A program made the position numbers and the translations under genes. A stretch of 64,000 bases of DNA. It comes from Peribolospora baueri (taxonomy: Eukaryota; Basidiomycota; Peribolosporomycetes; Peribolosporales; Peribolosporaceae). This document shows positions 1 through 10,265 of the stretch, piece after piece. The first letter of the stretch is position 1, and each line of letters opens with the position of its first letter. The notes beneath the pieces are model-generated. The model was not told where the DNA came from and did no database searches. It saw only the letters and a program-made list of their open reading frames with translations. The DNA lies in NCBI GenBank assembly GCA_029717555.1, contig JAMDHS010000021.1, positions 62,001-126,000 of the forward strand. The letters are read 5' to 3'.

Positions 1-2281
1 GCCGGAGCGTGTCCATTCTCGCCCCCTTCGGAGGGTGCCGATGTTGAATCGCCCGCCACCGGTGGTGGCGCCCGAGATTCTTTCCTCCTCCGCTCCCCCT
101 CCAACTCATCGATCCATTCGTCGATGCCCAAAGACTTTCTCCAATTCTTCCTCAGCCCGCTGCCCTTTTTACCACGTGCGATGCCGTTAACGACATCATT
201 CACCAGTTCCCTCGCTCGGAAGACCTTCGCGATGTTGCCAGCCACGCGGACGCGAACGGCTTCGCCGGGCTTGGTGGATGAGTAGATCCAACCGCCGCGA
301 GTGATGGAGGAGCGAGCCAGCTGGAGCAGCTCCGTCGGTAAGGGGCCGCCTGGGGCGTGCTGGTACACATCTGCAGAGTCAGGGAAGAGTCCCTCGTATG
401 GCGACTGTGCTCCGTCTGTGTTGTCGGCTTGCGCCTTCGTTGAAGAAGGTGCCTCCTCCGTCGTCGTATCAGTAGATAGCCTTGCCTTTTTCGACGGGCG
501 ATCTTCGCCAGACGCGGGATCCTCGTCGAGTTTGTCGAAATCGGGATGTCCGACGTACGTCAATCGAACGTCTTGCTCCTCGGGCTCATACACGCCCGCG
601 AGCTCGAAGGCCAGCAAGTCGCGCTTGCGAGAGGGGCGGACGGATCCCTTGAAAGCGAGATAGCCCTGATGCCACCAGGTCTTGCATCCCGGCCGAGGGC
701 AGTAAACCATGCGGTCTTGCAGAGGGTCGTAGAAGCCTGTGGGGTGAGGCGGTTGATTGCGCTGTGTCGAGAAAGGGCTTAAGTCAGGCTCGCTTCACGA
801 AAGCGACATCGACCGCCGTGGATGGATCGCTCACGTCGTATCTCCTGCCGACGGCGTTGTACGTGTAGCGCCACCAGTAGCTCGGATTAGGCTCTTCGGC
901 GTCTTCCGACATTTCGTCGAATTGTACCACATCGGCGACCCCTGTCGTGCGACCGGGTCAGCGAAAAACGAGTGGACGAAGGGAATCGGATGTGAGCGGC
1001 CCGAGGGAGGACGACGAACGCGGCGACTTGCGACACATCAACCTCACCGTCAAAGGTGCGAACGTCGACAATCTGCTCATGGTTCGAATATGCGACCTCC
1101 TTCGCCTCCCGACAGACGCGCACGGCGCTGTCCGAAGCAAACGAACGGCCAGGGTCAGCGAATCCACCTGCCCGGGGAGCACCTTGCGGGTCGAAGAGTT
1201 GTGCAACGACGCTCACTTCTGACCAGACATATCGTCATACTTGTAGTAATACGCAACCTTAAGCCAGCTAGACAATTGAAAAAACGTCGGATGTGCGCTG
1301 AATCCGATTTTCCTCCACCGACGTGCGAAGGGTGGATGCCACGGTCTACTCACACGTAGTCTGACCCTTTGGCGCGGATCTCCCTGACCTTGGCAAGGTA
1401 CAAATCATCTTCGGGGATCTTCACATCTACATCGACGTCCTCGCTGTCCCCTTCTGCGGGCCGGAGAAAAATGTCCTCTCCCACTGTGGACACGTGGCAA
1501 AAGTCAGCGGAGTCGGGTGTTCAAACGAGCGCGTCAGAGGCACCAGCGCTCCGCCGTTTCTCGTCCGGAACGTGGCGCACCCGTGGCCGTGCTCTTCCCG
1601 CAAGTCGACGCGGGTTAGGGGCAAGCGCCGTGGCCGCCGTACGCTGCAGTCGAGGCGCCTTCGGGAAACGCGAGCGGAGTGAAGACTCACGGTGGACCTT
1701 AATGTTGTTATCGGGGACTGTCAAACGCGTGGTCGCCAAGCCATGCATGCGCCGCAAAGTCGTCAGATGGCGATTCATCCGGCTGCGCCAAGGACAGAGA
1801 AAGAGCTAAAGGCGAGCTCGGGCTCACGCATAAAGCTCTTGAATTTGGTCAGTTTCGCAAATTCTTCGGGCGACGGCTTTGGCCGTTCGTCTATTCCTTT
1901 TTCGTCCGCTTGTTCAGCCACCTCGTCGGTGCTCTGGGGGTCCGGATGGCCATTAGTAGAGGCGTGTGGGGCGTTTCCGAGATCCTCGGGGGCGACCATT
2001 CCGGTGGCGATATGCTTCGGGCCTTCTTCTTCTTCTTCGTCTGCGTCATTGTCTTCTTCTTCTTCTTCTTCTTCTTCTTCTTCGTCGTCGTCTTCTTCTT
2101 GTCCTCCTCCTTCTCCTTCTTCTCCGTCTTGTCCATCATCCCGGCGCGTCCGTGAGGACATCTCGTCACGGACGCTGCTCTCGCTGCTCTGAGGCGTGTC
2201 TTCGCTGAGCGCCACAGCCTGGTTGAGGGGAGGGCCTCGGTTGCGCCGTTTGTGCATTAGGGCGCCTATGAAGAAGGACAT
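1..2281 (-). CDS. BAH-domain chromatin protein (3' end outside the window)
   Basis: Seven exons can be joined in phase: 2281-1828, 1717-1691, 1483-1356, 1257-1217, 1127-1048, 941-835 and 761-1. The frame is still open at base 1, so the C-terminus is missing. The start at 2281 gives MSFFIGALMHKRRNRG. Residues about 45-95 are a long Glu/Asp run, followed by a BAH domain spread over five short exons. The clearest segments are LYLAKVREIRAKGSDY, the YYYKYDDMSGQ strand and EVAYSNHEQIVDVRTFDG, then the YWWRYTYN region. Directly after the BAH domain comes a half PHD-like zinc motif, CPRPGCKTWWHQGYL. BAH-PHD proteins bind nucleosomes or modified histone tails, so a nuclear chromatin role is inferred. 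The partner complex cannot be told. The second exon is only 27 nt. Family assignment is by pattern recognition. Confidence 0.75.
2023..2102. repeat. CTT/TTC trinucleotide tract inside the BAH gene
   Basis: A nearly pure CTT run, interrupted by a few CGT units, lies in the first exon of the BAH-domain gene. Read on the minus strand it encodes the Glu-rich stretch with Asp interruptions. Such tracts vary in length between strains. Confidence 0.85.
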
Positions 2282-3765
2282 GTCCGACGGCGGGTGGTGT
2301 GCGTGGATGAAGCGGGAGCGACGGGCGTAGCAGGAGCAGAAGAGCAGGGAGGGAAGGAGGAGGAAGGGGAAGCAAGCCGGGTCGGTCGGTGTGCCGAGGG
2401 CGGGTCGGGGTCGAGGTAAGGCGGAAGGAGCTTCGCGACGACGACGCCGGAGTGACGACGAGTTCAGTCACGTCGCGCGGATTTCATTAAGAAGCGTTTG
2501 TGCGAACAAGGTGGGCAAGTAAGTACATACGTATACCTACTATACATCCGTACCATACATACATGCATACACACATTGCATAGAGTATGTACTACGTGCT
2601 CGTCCATCCCCCGCTCCGCCCGTGGCTGCGTGCAACGCCCTACGTAGCCGCGCAGGGCCGTATGCAGGCGGGGGTGGCGACGTACCTGGACGCAGGCAGC
2701 GCGCATGGACGACGAAGGGATAAAGTTTTTTTTCCGAGTCACTCTTCCACGCCCCGAGCCGCCCTTGGACGATGAGGGGGCCATGAGAGCTCCCCGTTCG
2801 CCACACCGGAAGGGGCGAAGAGGACAGGACAGGACAGAGGACGGCCGACGACGACAGCGGCGCGCCTCGTTTCACCTTCTCGCGCCTGTCTCATATCCTC
2901 ACAACCGTAATCTCCTATGGCTGGCCTTTGGGCGGACGTGCTCAACGAGATATAGTATTCGAGTCATAGGGGTTGGCCTGAGAGAGACGTGCCCTTTTTT
3001 TGACTCACAACTACCACCTCTTTCCTCCCCCTTTTCTCGTTTGGGACGCTCGTCGCCGTCCTCGTTGGACAGACGACACTGGAGGACAGGGCGTACAGGA
3101 GACAGCGAGCGAGCTGACAGAACGAACGAGTCCTCGCTGCTCTTCTTCCAACCTCTCCTTTAGCTGCACGCTACATCCGGTTCGACGAAGGCGACCGCGA
3201 GCGCGACATCAGCGGACGGACCGGATTGAGATCCCCCATCTCCTCCGTCCTCTTTTATTAAATTCTGCGACTCAGGCCGGACGTAGTCGAGGTGGAGGGA
3301 GAGCGGGCCGCCATGGCCATGGCCAGGGCCAGGGCCAGGGACGGGGACGGGCTGGCCGGTTTGTCTCGTCCCTCGAGAGGAATTCGAGGTCCACCGGCAG
3401 TCCTTGGATCACGATCGCCTGTGGGAGCCGCGTCTTCAACAGAACACGCCCCAGCGTCAAGGCCAACGCAGCCCCAGCAAAGGGTTTTACGCTCAGTCAG
3501 ATGCTGGTCAATGCCCTCCTCCTCCCCCAACCTGCACGGCTCTTCCACAGAGCCTCTCCGCCGCCCTTCGCTCCCTCTCTTTCTCTTCGTGTCTCCAAGT
3601 CACTTCGACCCGCTCCTTGTAGTCTTTTAATCCATTTAAAGCGTTTCATTCCATTATGCCGACCAGGTCTATTATTAAAGTTTAGAGGATTACGTTTGAG
3701 GAGGAGGAAGGGCTTGTCCGTCCTCGCGCCGGCCTAGGAATGACGTATAAACAAGAAAACGGCGC
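2282..3765. other. Intergenic, no supported gene
   Basis: This holds the upstream region of the BAH gene and the 3' flank of the phosphoesterase gene, both on the minus strand. Short frames on both strands lack splice-consistent extension or recognisable motifs. An imprecise ATAC/ATGC-rich patch lies at about 2520-2580, and a CCAGGG-type repeat at about 3310-3345 creates an artificial Arg-Ala frame. I see no RNA gene. Confidence 0.6.
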
Positions 3766-5257
3766 TTAGGGGAAGTCGACGGGGTTAGGAAGCGTGGCGG
3801 GCTTGTCCATCGGCTTCTCCTGGAAGAGGTGCTCGAAGGTGGCGGCGTACGCGGTTCGGGGGGTCAGGTTCTCCCAGCCCCAGAGGTTTCGGAGGAAGGC
3901 GGGGATGGAGGAGTGGGAGTACTCGTTGCGCGACGGCTTGCTCTCAATCACTTCGTTCTTGACGTAGGGGCTCATGAGGATGGTGGGGACGCGGACGCCG
4001 AGACGCTTGAAGTCAAAGGTGTACGGCTTGCCGTCGGGGGCGACGGAGGTGTAGGTCTTGTCGTCGCCGGCAGGGACGCCAACGGGGGTGGCGACGTGGT
4101 CACCGAAGCCGCCGTGCTCATCGAAGGAGAGGATGAAGAGGGTCTGCTCCCACTGCGGCGAGCCGCGGATGGCCTCGTAGATCTTCTTGACAAAGGCCTC
4201 GCCGGTGGTGATGGGGCTGGGCGGGTGGAACGAGTCGTAGCTGCAGCACTCAGGGTTGATGTACGTGAGCTGGGGAAGCTTGCCGGCCTTGGCGTCGGAG
4301 AAGAACTGAGCGATGGGAAGGACGTGGTCCTTGGTTTGGTTGTTGGTGATGGTCCACTCGTAGAACATGGAGTCGGGGGAGAAGGAGGAGTTGTAGTAGT
4401 TGATCCAGGTCACATTGTGCTCCGAGGCCTGCTGGAAGATGCTCTTCTGGGGCATGGCGCCGTCGGCGTTGTTGTTCTCGCCGTAGCCGTGCGAGGTACC
4501 GCTGGTGATGTAAGCGCGGTTGGGGTTGGTGGGGCCGGGCACGTCGGCGAACCACCTGTCGAAGAGGACACCGGAGCGGGCCATGGCCTCCAGCACGGGG
4601 ATGTTCTCCTGCTTGTAGTAGTTGATGGACTCTGCGGCGCGGCTGACGTTGCTGGTCTGGTACGTCGTGGCCTGCTCCGTCACGAAGCCATTCATGACGG
4701 GCTTCACCTTGCCAGCGTCGACGGTGGCCTCGTCGGGGTGGTAGGTGTCGAAGATCGAGTAAGAGACGCCGGAAACGCCGTGATTCCTGAGAGAAGGAAG
4801 GAGAGGGATGTGAGAGATGTGGTGAGAGTCTAAAAAAAGCTCCAGATTTGGACTTGTTCACTCACGGGTCGTCGGGGGCAACGTTGCGAGCAATGTCGGC
4901 CGAGCACACCTGCTGCGAGTTGGACTGCGAGGCGTTGACGGGGTTGCAGTACGGCTGCTTGAGCTGCGCCAAGCCGTCCATCTCGGCGTACCTGTGGCAG
5001 TTCCGAAGGGGACTTTAGTGCCCTGAAGGCCAGGCCGCGCCAGCGACAAGTGGACGAGTAGAAATCCCCGGCGGGGGGGAGGGGCAAGCTCACGTCATAC
5101 CGCCGAACAAGGTGTCGAAGCTGCGATTCTCCTGGATCAGGATCACAACGTTCTTGATCTTGTCCGAGAGGCGGTTGTCCCGCTGGGGAGCCGCGTGGAC
5201 GGCGGTGCCAGCGAGGGCGAGAGAAACAACAGCGGCGGCGCCAGTGGTGAACTTCAT
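3766..5257 (-). CDS. Secreted phosphoesterase, phospholipase C / acid phosphatase family
   Basis: Three exons, 5257-5094, 4991-4866 and 4786-3766, give 436 residues with phases matching at both introns. Residues 1-22 form a signal peptide (MKFTTGAAAVVSLALAGTAVHA). The mature protein opens with the family signature IQENRSFDTLFGG. It continues with YCNPVNASQSNSQQVC, a PTNPNR segment, the INPECCSYDSFHPP stretch and a late metal-site motif FILSFDEHGGFGDH. These belong to the fungal phosphoesterase family (Pfam PF04185 type) that includes phosphate-repressible acid phosphatases and non-specific phospholipase C. These enzymes hydrolyse phosphomonoesters or phospholipid head groups outside the cell. 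Several NxS/T sites fit a secreted glycoprotein. Which substrate it prefers cannot be told. A TATA-like box lies about 75 bp upstream. Confidence 0.92.
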
Positions 5258-5328
5258 GGCGAGGAGGTGGGACAGGTGGGGTGTCTGTCTGTACGAGAGG
5301 ACGACTCGATTGGCCCGACGCCCTGCTT

Positions 5329-5337
5329 GTTTTTATA
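5329..5337 (-). promoter_or_regulatory. TATA-like box of the phosphoesterase gene
   Basis: The minus strand reads GCTATAAAAAC about 75 bp before the ATG at 5257. Position and sequence fit a TATA element. Such boxes are commoner in regulated fungal genes, which agrees with a nutrient-responsive secreted enzyme. Regulation itself is inferred. Confidence 0.5.
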
Positions 5338-8300
5338 GCAAAGACATGGACGGCGAAATGAGGGCACGGAGGAGCCGACGAAAGAGCATGGCTTTGTTTC
5401 TGAGGTGGAGGGCGGAAGGATCGGACGAAGCAGAATAGCGACCGCGTTCCTGCAGTGAAGCTATGGGAAAAGATGAGCGCCGTTCCTGCTTGGCGAGACT
5501 GCACTGGGCCCGGCCGCTTGACCATGAGACGTAGACCGGAGCGGCGGACGAAACGGCGGCTGTCGGGTGACGCTTAGACGGGAATCGCCGCCGTTTCTGA
5601 AAATCACGCCCACTTCACCGCCAACCCCGACCGGACGTCCGCCGGACGTACGACGGCGGCGGCGACAACGACGGCGAGCAGTCGTCAGTCAGTGCGGCCG
5701 AGGTGGAAGCGATGCGGGGCGAGTTTCGAAGAACGGCATGTGTGTGGATCTGGGGTCTCACCTGACTGCGGCCGACGTCTGGCGGCGCTTGGCGCGAATA
5801 AACGTTCGTAAATGACAGAACGTTCTGAACGTGATGAGTGAAGCGCCGGGGAACGTGCGCGGCTCATGTCGTCCTACACGGTCGAGACCGAAGCTGGCAA
5901 GCTCGACGGACGCTCTCTCTCCTCGGCCCCGTCAGATCGCCAAACGGACGTCCGTTAGTCGCAGTTGGACGGGGTTTGCTGATCAACCGGAGAACGTCCA
6001 TGGTAATATCCGCCCGGCCCCCGGCCCGACGCCAGACGCCGCACGGACCACCCCTGTTTGCAACAAACAACCCGGCCTTACCGACGCCCGACCCAGCCCG
6101 AACAAAACGCCGTTGACCATTTACATCTCGTCGCCACCACCTCCGTTCCGGGCACCGCCGCCGAGCCTCGAGCGGATCGCCTTGTTGATGCTGGCGATGA
6201 AGGCCGCTCGTCCGGAATGGGCAGCTCCAGCGAACCGTGCCATCGAGTCACCGGAGGAAATAGCCCAGACGCTCCAGAAGCCAGCCAGTCGCTCCTGACG
6301 AAGGCACGCCCCTCCCACGCCCACGCCGCTACCACTGCCGCCAACGCAAGGGGTCATGGACAATCGGAGACGTCGTGAAAAAGGGCGGCCAATCCACCCG
6401 TTGGTGGCCCGAGAACCTAAGCCAAAGCGGCGACCATCAACGAAGAAAGAAAGGGAGCAGACGACAGGCCTCGAGGACGCTTCCCTCGAACGACCCCGGT
6501 ACACTCGGTCTCATACGCCTTTACCGAATCGACATCACCTGGACGGCCGTATGCGAAGGAGGGGAAAGAAATCTGGTGAATCGCAGTTCTTTTTTTTTCC
6601 TTCACAAAGCAAGGTCGATGGAGAGCGTTCAGCGAGCCGACGGGCCCGTAGTTGCCCGGCCGACCTCGGTCTTTGGCTATGTAAAGGAAGCAGATGCGAG
6701 CCTCTTTTCGGAAGGGAAAAGACGATGGAGCGGACGGGCGTGGCACAGCTGTGGTGTTAACGAGCGGAGGAGGCGGTCAGCGCACTTGCTGCGACGGTGG
6801 CTCGTCGGCGACGATAAAACAGGAGCTATGAACGTTGATGCGCGCAAAGCGAAAGGGAGGACGGACGAGCTCGACGGTGAGCCTGCGCCTGAGCAAGCAC
6901 CGTCCTTTCTCCACCAGGTCCAAGAGGAGGCTGGCAGGTGGCGCCGTTGTTGGTACGAGGGAAATCATCGATGCGCAGGCCGAGCACCGTGCCGAAAGGA
7001 GCGACCGAACGTTTGTCGGATCGTCTCTTCGCTGCCCAGACCGGCGTCGACATTGGACGAACGGGTTTGCTGACAGCCGAGACGTCCTCCATGCCCATGG
7101 AAAGAGCTCATGAAAACGGAGGGTACGCTCACTCAGACGGGATCCGGGCGGAGGGTGGCTGGAAGAGCGTAACGTCGTGGGTGAGCGAATGGGCGACGAG
7201 GTGACTGACCTGGAGCATGTCGTGGATCGCCGGTGGTTCGGTTCGCTCTTTGCCGACGAATGGCATGGGAGGCTTCACAGTTTGGTGAGAAGAGAGTGTC
7301 TCAGAGGCGCGTACGGGCCTCGTTAAGCCGATATGCTTTCACCGACGACCTCTGACGCACCATCCCTCCTCCCTGCCGATGTTATCGCTCGGCATTCAGG
7401 TGGGCCTCGACGCGACATAGACAGAATCATTCGTTCCTCGTGGCCAGAGACCCCGACCGTTCCGCGTCGACTCCTCGACTCCTTCACCCCCCTCCCCACC
7501 CTGCTCCGATTTGTAAGTGACCATCGGGATGCACGTCTCCTCTGTGCGCCAGCGCCGCCTAGCGTTCTTGACGATCATCGTCTCTTAGAAGAAAAAGGCT
7601 CGGCTCGATGTATGCAGTCTCAAAGGCGGGCGGGGGCAATGGACGGGATGGGACGATAAGAGACTCAGACGTGCGTCAGCTGAAAGAGCTTCTCTCGAGG
7701 ACGGTCATCGCGCCTTTACGAAGCGGATACGAGAGCGGCTGGAGTATTGGACGAAGGACGGGTTTGCGTGGACGCTTTCCGTCCGGCCAGGAGAAATTCC
7801 GACCGACGACGTCTCAGCGCGGACCCCGTCGCCGACCAGTAGGATCCACATCCACTCCCTCCCATCCCACGAGCTCGCGTGGGCAGGGAAGTAACCAGCG
7901 AAGAAGCGCCCGGGTGCCCGCGCGGACATGTCTGCCCATCGACGGCCGCGCCCCGATCCGGCTGACGGCTAGGCCATCCCCAGCGCGCGGCCAAACCGAT
8001 GCGAGTCGTAGATCGTCGCTTTCTCGGCAGAGTGTGAGGAGGATTGGGCTCGGTCAGAAAGTCGTGACGACTCGCACGGTCGGTCGCTCTCGTCCGGGCG
8101 CCCAGTCGCGTGCACTTCGGTCTCGAGCGAGCACGGCCGTCCGGGACGGGATGGGGACGTCGGTCGGGCGGGGGTGGTCGTCGTCTTCGAGATGGCGCCC
8201 GTCCGTCCGCGGAGGTGGTCGCAGTCGTTTCCACCGCCCTGTCCTTCCCACCCAGCGCCGACGAAGACGTTCGCCCATCAGGCTGGGGGGGTGGGGGTCC

Positions 8301-10265
8301 GAAGGAGGACAGCCGCTGTCGAGGTGGCCGGGTCTGCTTCGTTATGCTCAGTTCTACTCAGTTCTGCTATGTTCCACTCCTCCAGAGGCTACTCTGCTCC
8401 CCTCTTCACAGCTCACGTCCGCCCTGTGATCCAGAGCGACATTGTGATAGCGTCACCATCATCGTCATCATCATCACCAACATCAACGTCGCCTCGCTCG
8501 CTCGCACTGACGCCGGCGGCCGACCGACAGACGCTGACTGGGGCTCGCCCCGTCCAGCCGTTTGACTCCGTCAAGACCTCCTCTTCGGCGTCTACGTCCT
8601 GCGCGTAAGGGCCGCCCACCCACCTACCCACTCACCGACATTTTCGCCGCCCCTGGCAAGCACAAACTCAGCAGCAGCAGCAGCGCACTTGGGCGGCCAA
8701 CCCAAGAGGCGATGTCACATGAGACGCGGCGGTACGCGCAGAGACCGAGTGCGGAGCACCAGACGGGACGAGACAAGATGGGACGGACGAGCGACCGGAG
8801 TTTTCCTTCGCCCTAATTCCTTCCTTCCATCCAAGACATCGACCGGCCCATGGCTGGCGCCAGAGGGAGGCCGGGTGGGGCAGAGACAACGGCCACGGCA
8901 CGAACTGCCCTACTCGAAATTGTGGGACGGGAAGAAGCGATTCGCGTGAGAGAGTTTCGGGTCGAGTGAAGAGAGAGCAGGAGGAGGTCGATTGTTAACT
9001 CGGCCGATGGCGCAGAGCCCACAGCGAGCCATGGAAAAGACCGCAAGATTTTAATTTCCCGTGCATGTTTGACGTCTCTCGCCCCGTCCGTCTCTCGCCT
9101 GGACCATCCACTCTCGAACGGGACATTCGGCGGCGCGGGTAAAAGGGGGCCGGTGTCGAGCTCACACCAGTTTCAGCTCTCTTCACTTCGCAACGGGTCC
9201 TGCCACTTCCGTCATCCTCCGTGACGTCCGCCGCGGCCCCCTAAAAACGTCGTTCTCGGTCCCCACCCCAGGTTTCGTGACCGGCGCGGACACGGGGCTC
9301 CGTGCGACGGGACGCTGAGGAAGAGAAAGGCACACTTCGTTCGAGTCGAGGTCCGTGTGGTAGACGCACCCCCGCAGTGCCGCAAAGGACTTCGGAGCTG
9401 TGGCGCGAGAAGGGGCGCGGACCGAGTCGAGCCATGCGGCGAGAATAAGGCCCATGCGGGGCCCACTGGAGCGTACACGACGTGGGCTACCGCCGGACAA
9501 ACAAAACGACGCGGAGCCGCGAACGCGACCAGTCGTCGAGCCCGGAGGAGACGTCTCAGCCGGCTGCTGCTCTGAGCGGACGGTCGGGCGGAGATGGGCA
9601 GATAGATGGGCCAGTCCCACTCTCTCGGCGCTGCCACTCGTCTTCAACGACGACAGTAGGTGCCTCGGCCAGGGTGGTCGTTCCTCGGTTCAGCAGACTC
9701 CAGAGCGTGGAGAACACCAGAAAGAGCAGCGCCAGACCAAGAGCAACAGTAGCACCGGCAGCACCAGCAGCCCCAGCAACACCACCACCAAAGAACGACA
9801 TGAGGCCCACCACGCCTCGTCGACCTTGGCCTCTCGCTGCCCAGACCAGAAAGACTTCGCTCAAAAGGGCAGCTTTCAAGACCTGCGCCAGGTCAGTTTC
9901 CGACCGGCCGCCCCGCCTCGTCCTATCTTTCTTCGCCGCCGGGCGACTTTCGCTCGCCTTTCGTCTGGCGTCCCCCTATAGAGTCGCCTGCGTTTAAAAA
10001 TCTTGTCCCGCCCAGCGCGGACATGGGTCGGTTAGACTTGGTTCGCGGTGGGGTGCGGTAAGGATATGCAGATACGCTATGCCTTCGCAGGCCCTTCGCG
10101 CCAAGTAGGGTTGTCGCCGCAGCACTATACGCGCGCCCTCCGCCAGCTGACCGGCTCTACCACAAATCTTCGGATTCGACGTCGACCACTGGAAGAGCTC
10201 AGCTCCACACCGCTCCTGCCCCCCTTTCAACGTCGGCCAGCTCGTCCGAAACCATCTTGCCCGAC
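5338..10265. other. About 4.9 kb with no secure gene
   Basis: No frame longer than about 270 codons exists, and none of the longer frames shows a known motif. Some pieces look coding on the minus strand and join with correct splice phase. A segment near 7270-7214 ends PPAIHDMLQ, then 7162-7137 reads PPSARIPS, then an exon from about 7073 reads KPVRPMSTPVWAAKRR. A frame at about 6320-6121 ends in a plausible C-terminus (GFWSVWAISSGD...INKAIRSRL). These may belong to one or more intron-rich genes I cannot identify. Another candidate is listed at 9183-9801. Microsatellites are few. The alternative is a decayed region. Confidence 0.35.
9183..9801 (-). CDS. Possible small membrane-anchored protein (tentative)
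   Basis: The minus-strand ATG at 9801 opens MSFFGGGVAGAAGAAGA followed by a hydrophobic stretch (VALGLALLFLVFSTLW). That would be one transmembrane segment close to the N-terminus. A GTGGGA donor after 9621 and a CTCAG acceptor before 9571 remove 49 nt and keep the frame open to a stop at 9183, giving 189 residues. The downstream part contains SFAALRGCVYHTDLDSNEVC. No family is recognised. The second exon is weakly supported and the gene may extend further through unseen introns. Confidence 0.25.

Noticed and set aside
3829-4833. Long plus-strand open frame opposite the phosphoesterase gene
   Set aside because: Val/Gly-rich mirror of a strongly codon-biased gene on the other strand, with no motif.
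7608-8429. 273-codon plus-strand frame
   Set aside because: Arg/Ser-rich composition typical of GC-rich non-coding DNA; no motif and no splice continuity.
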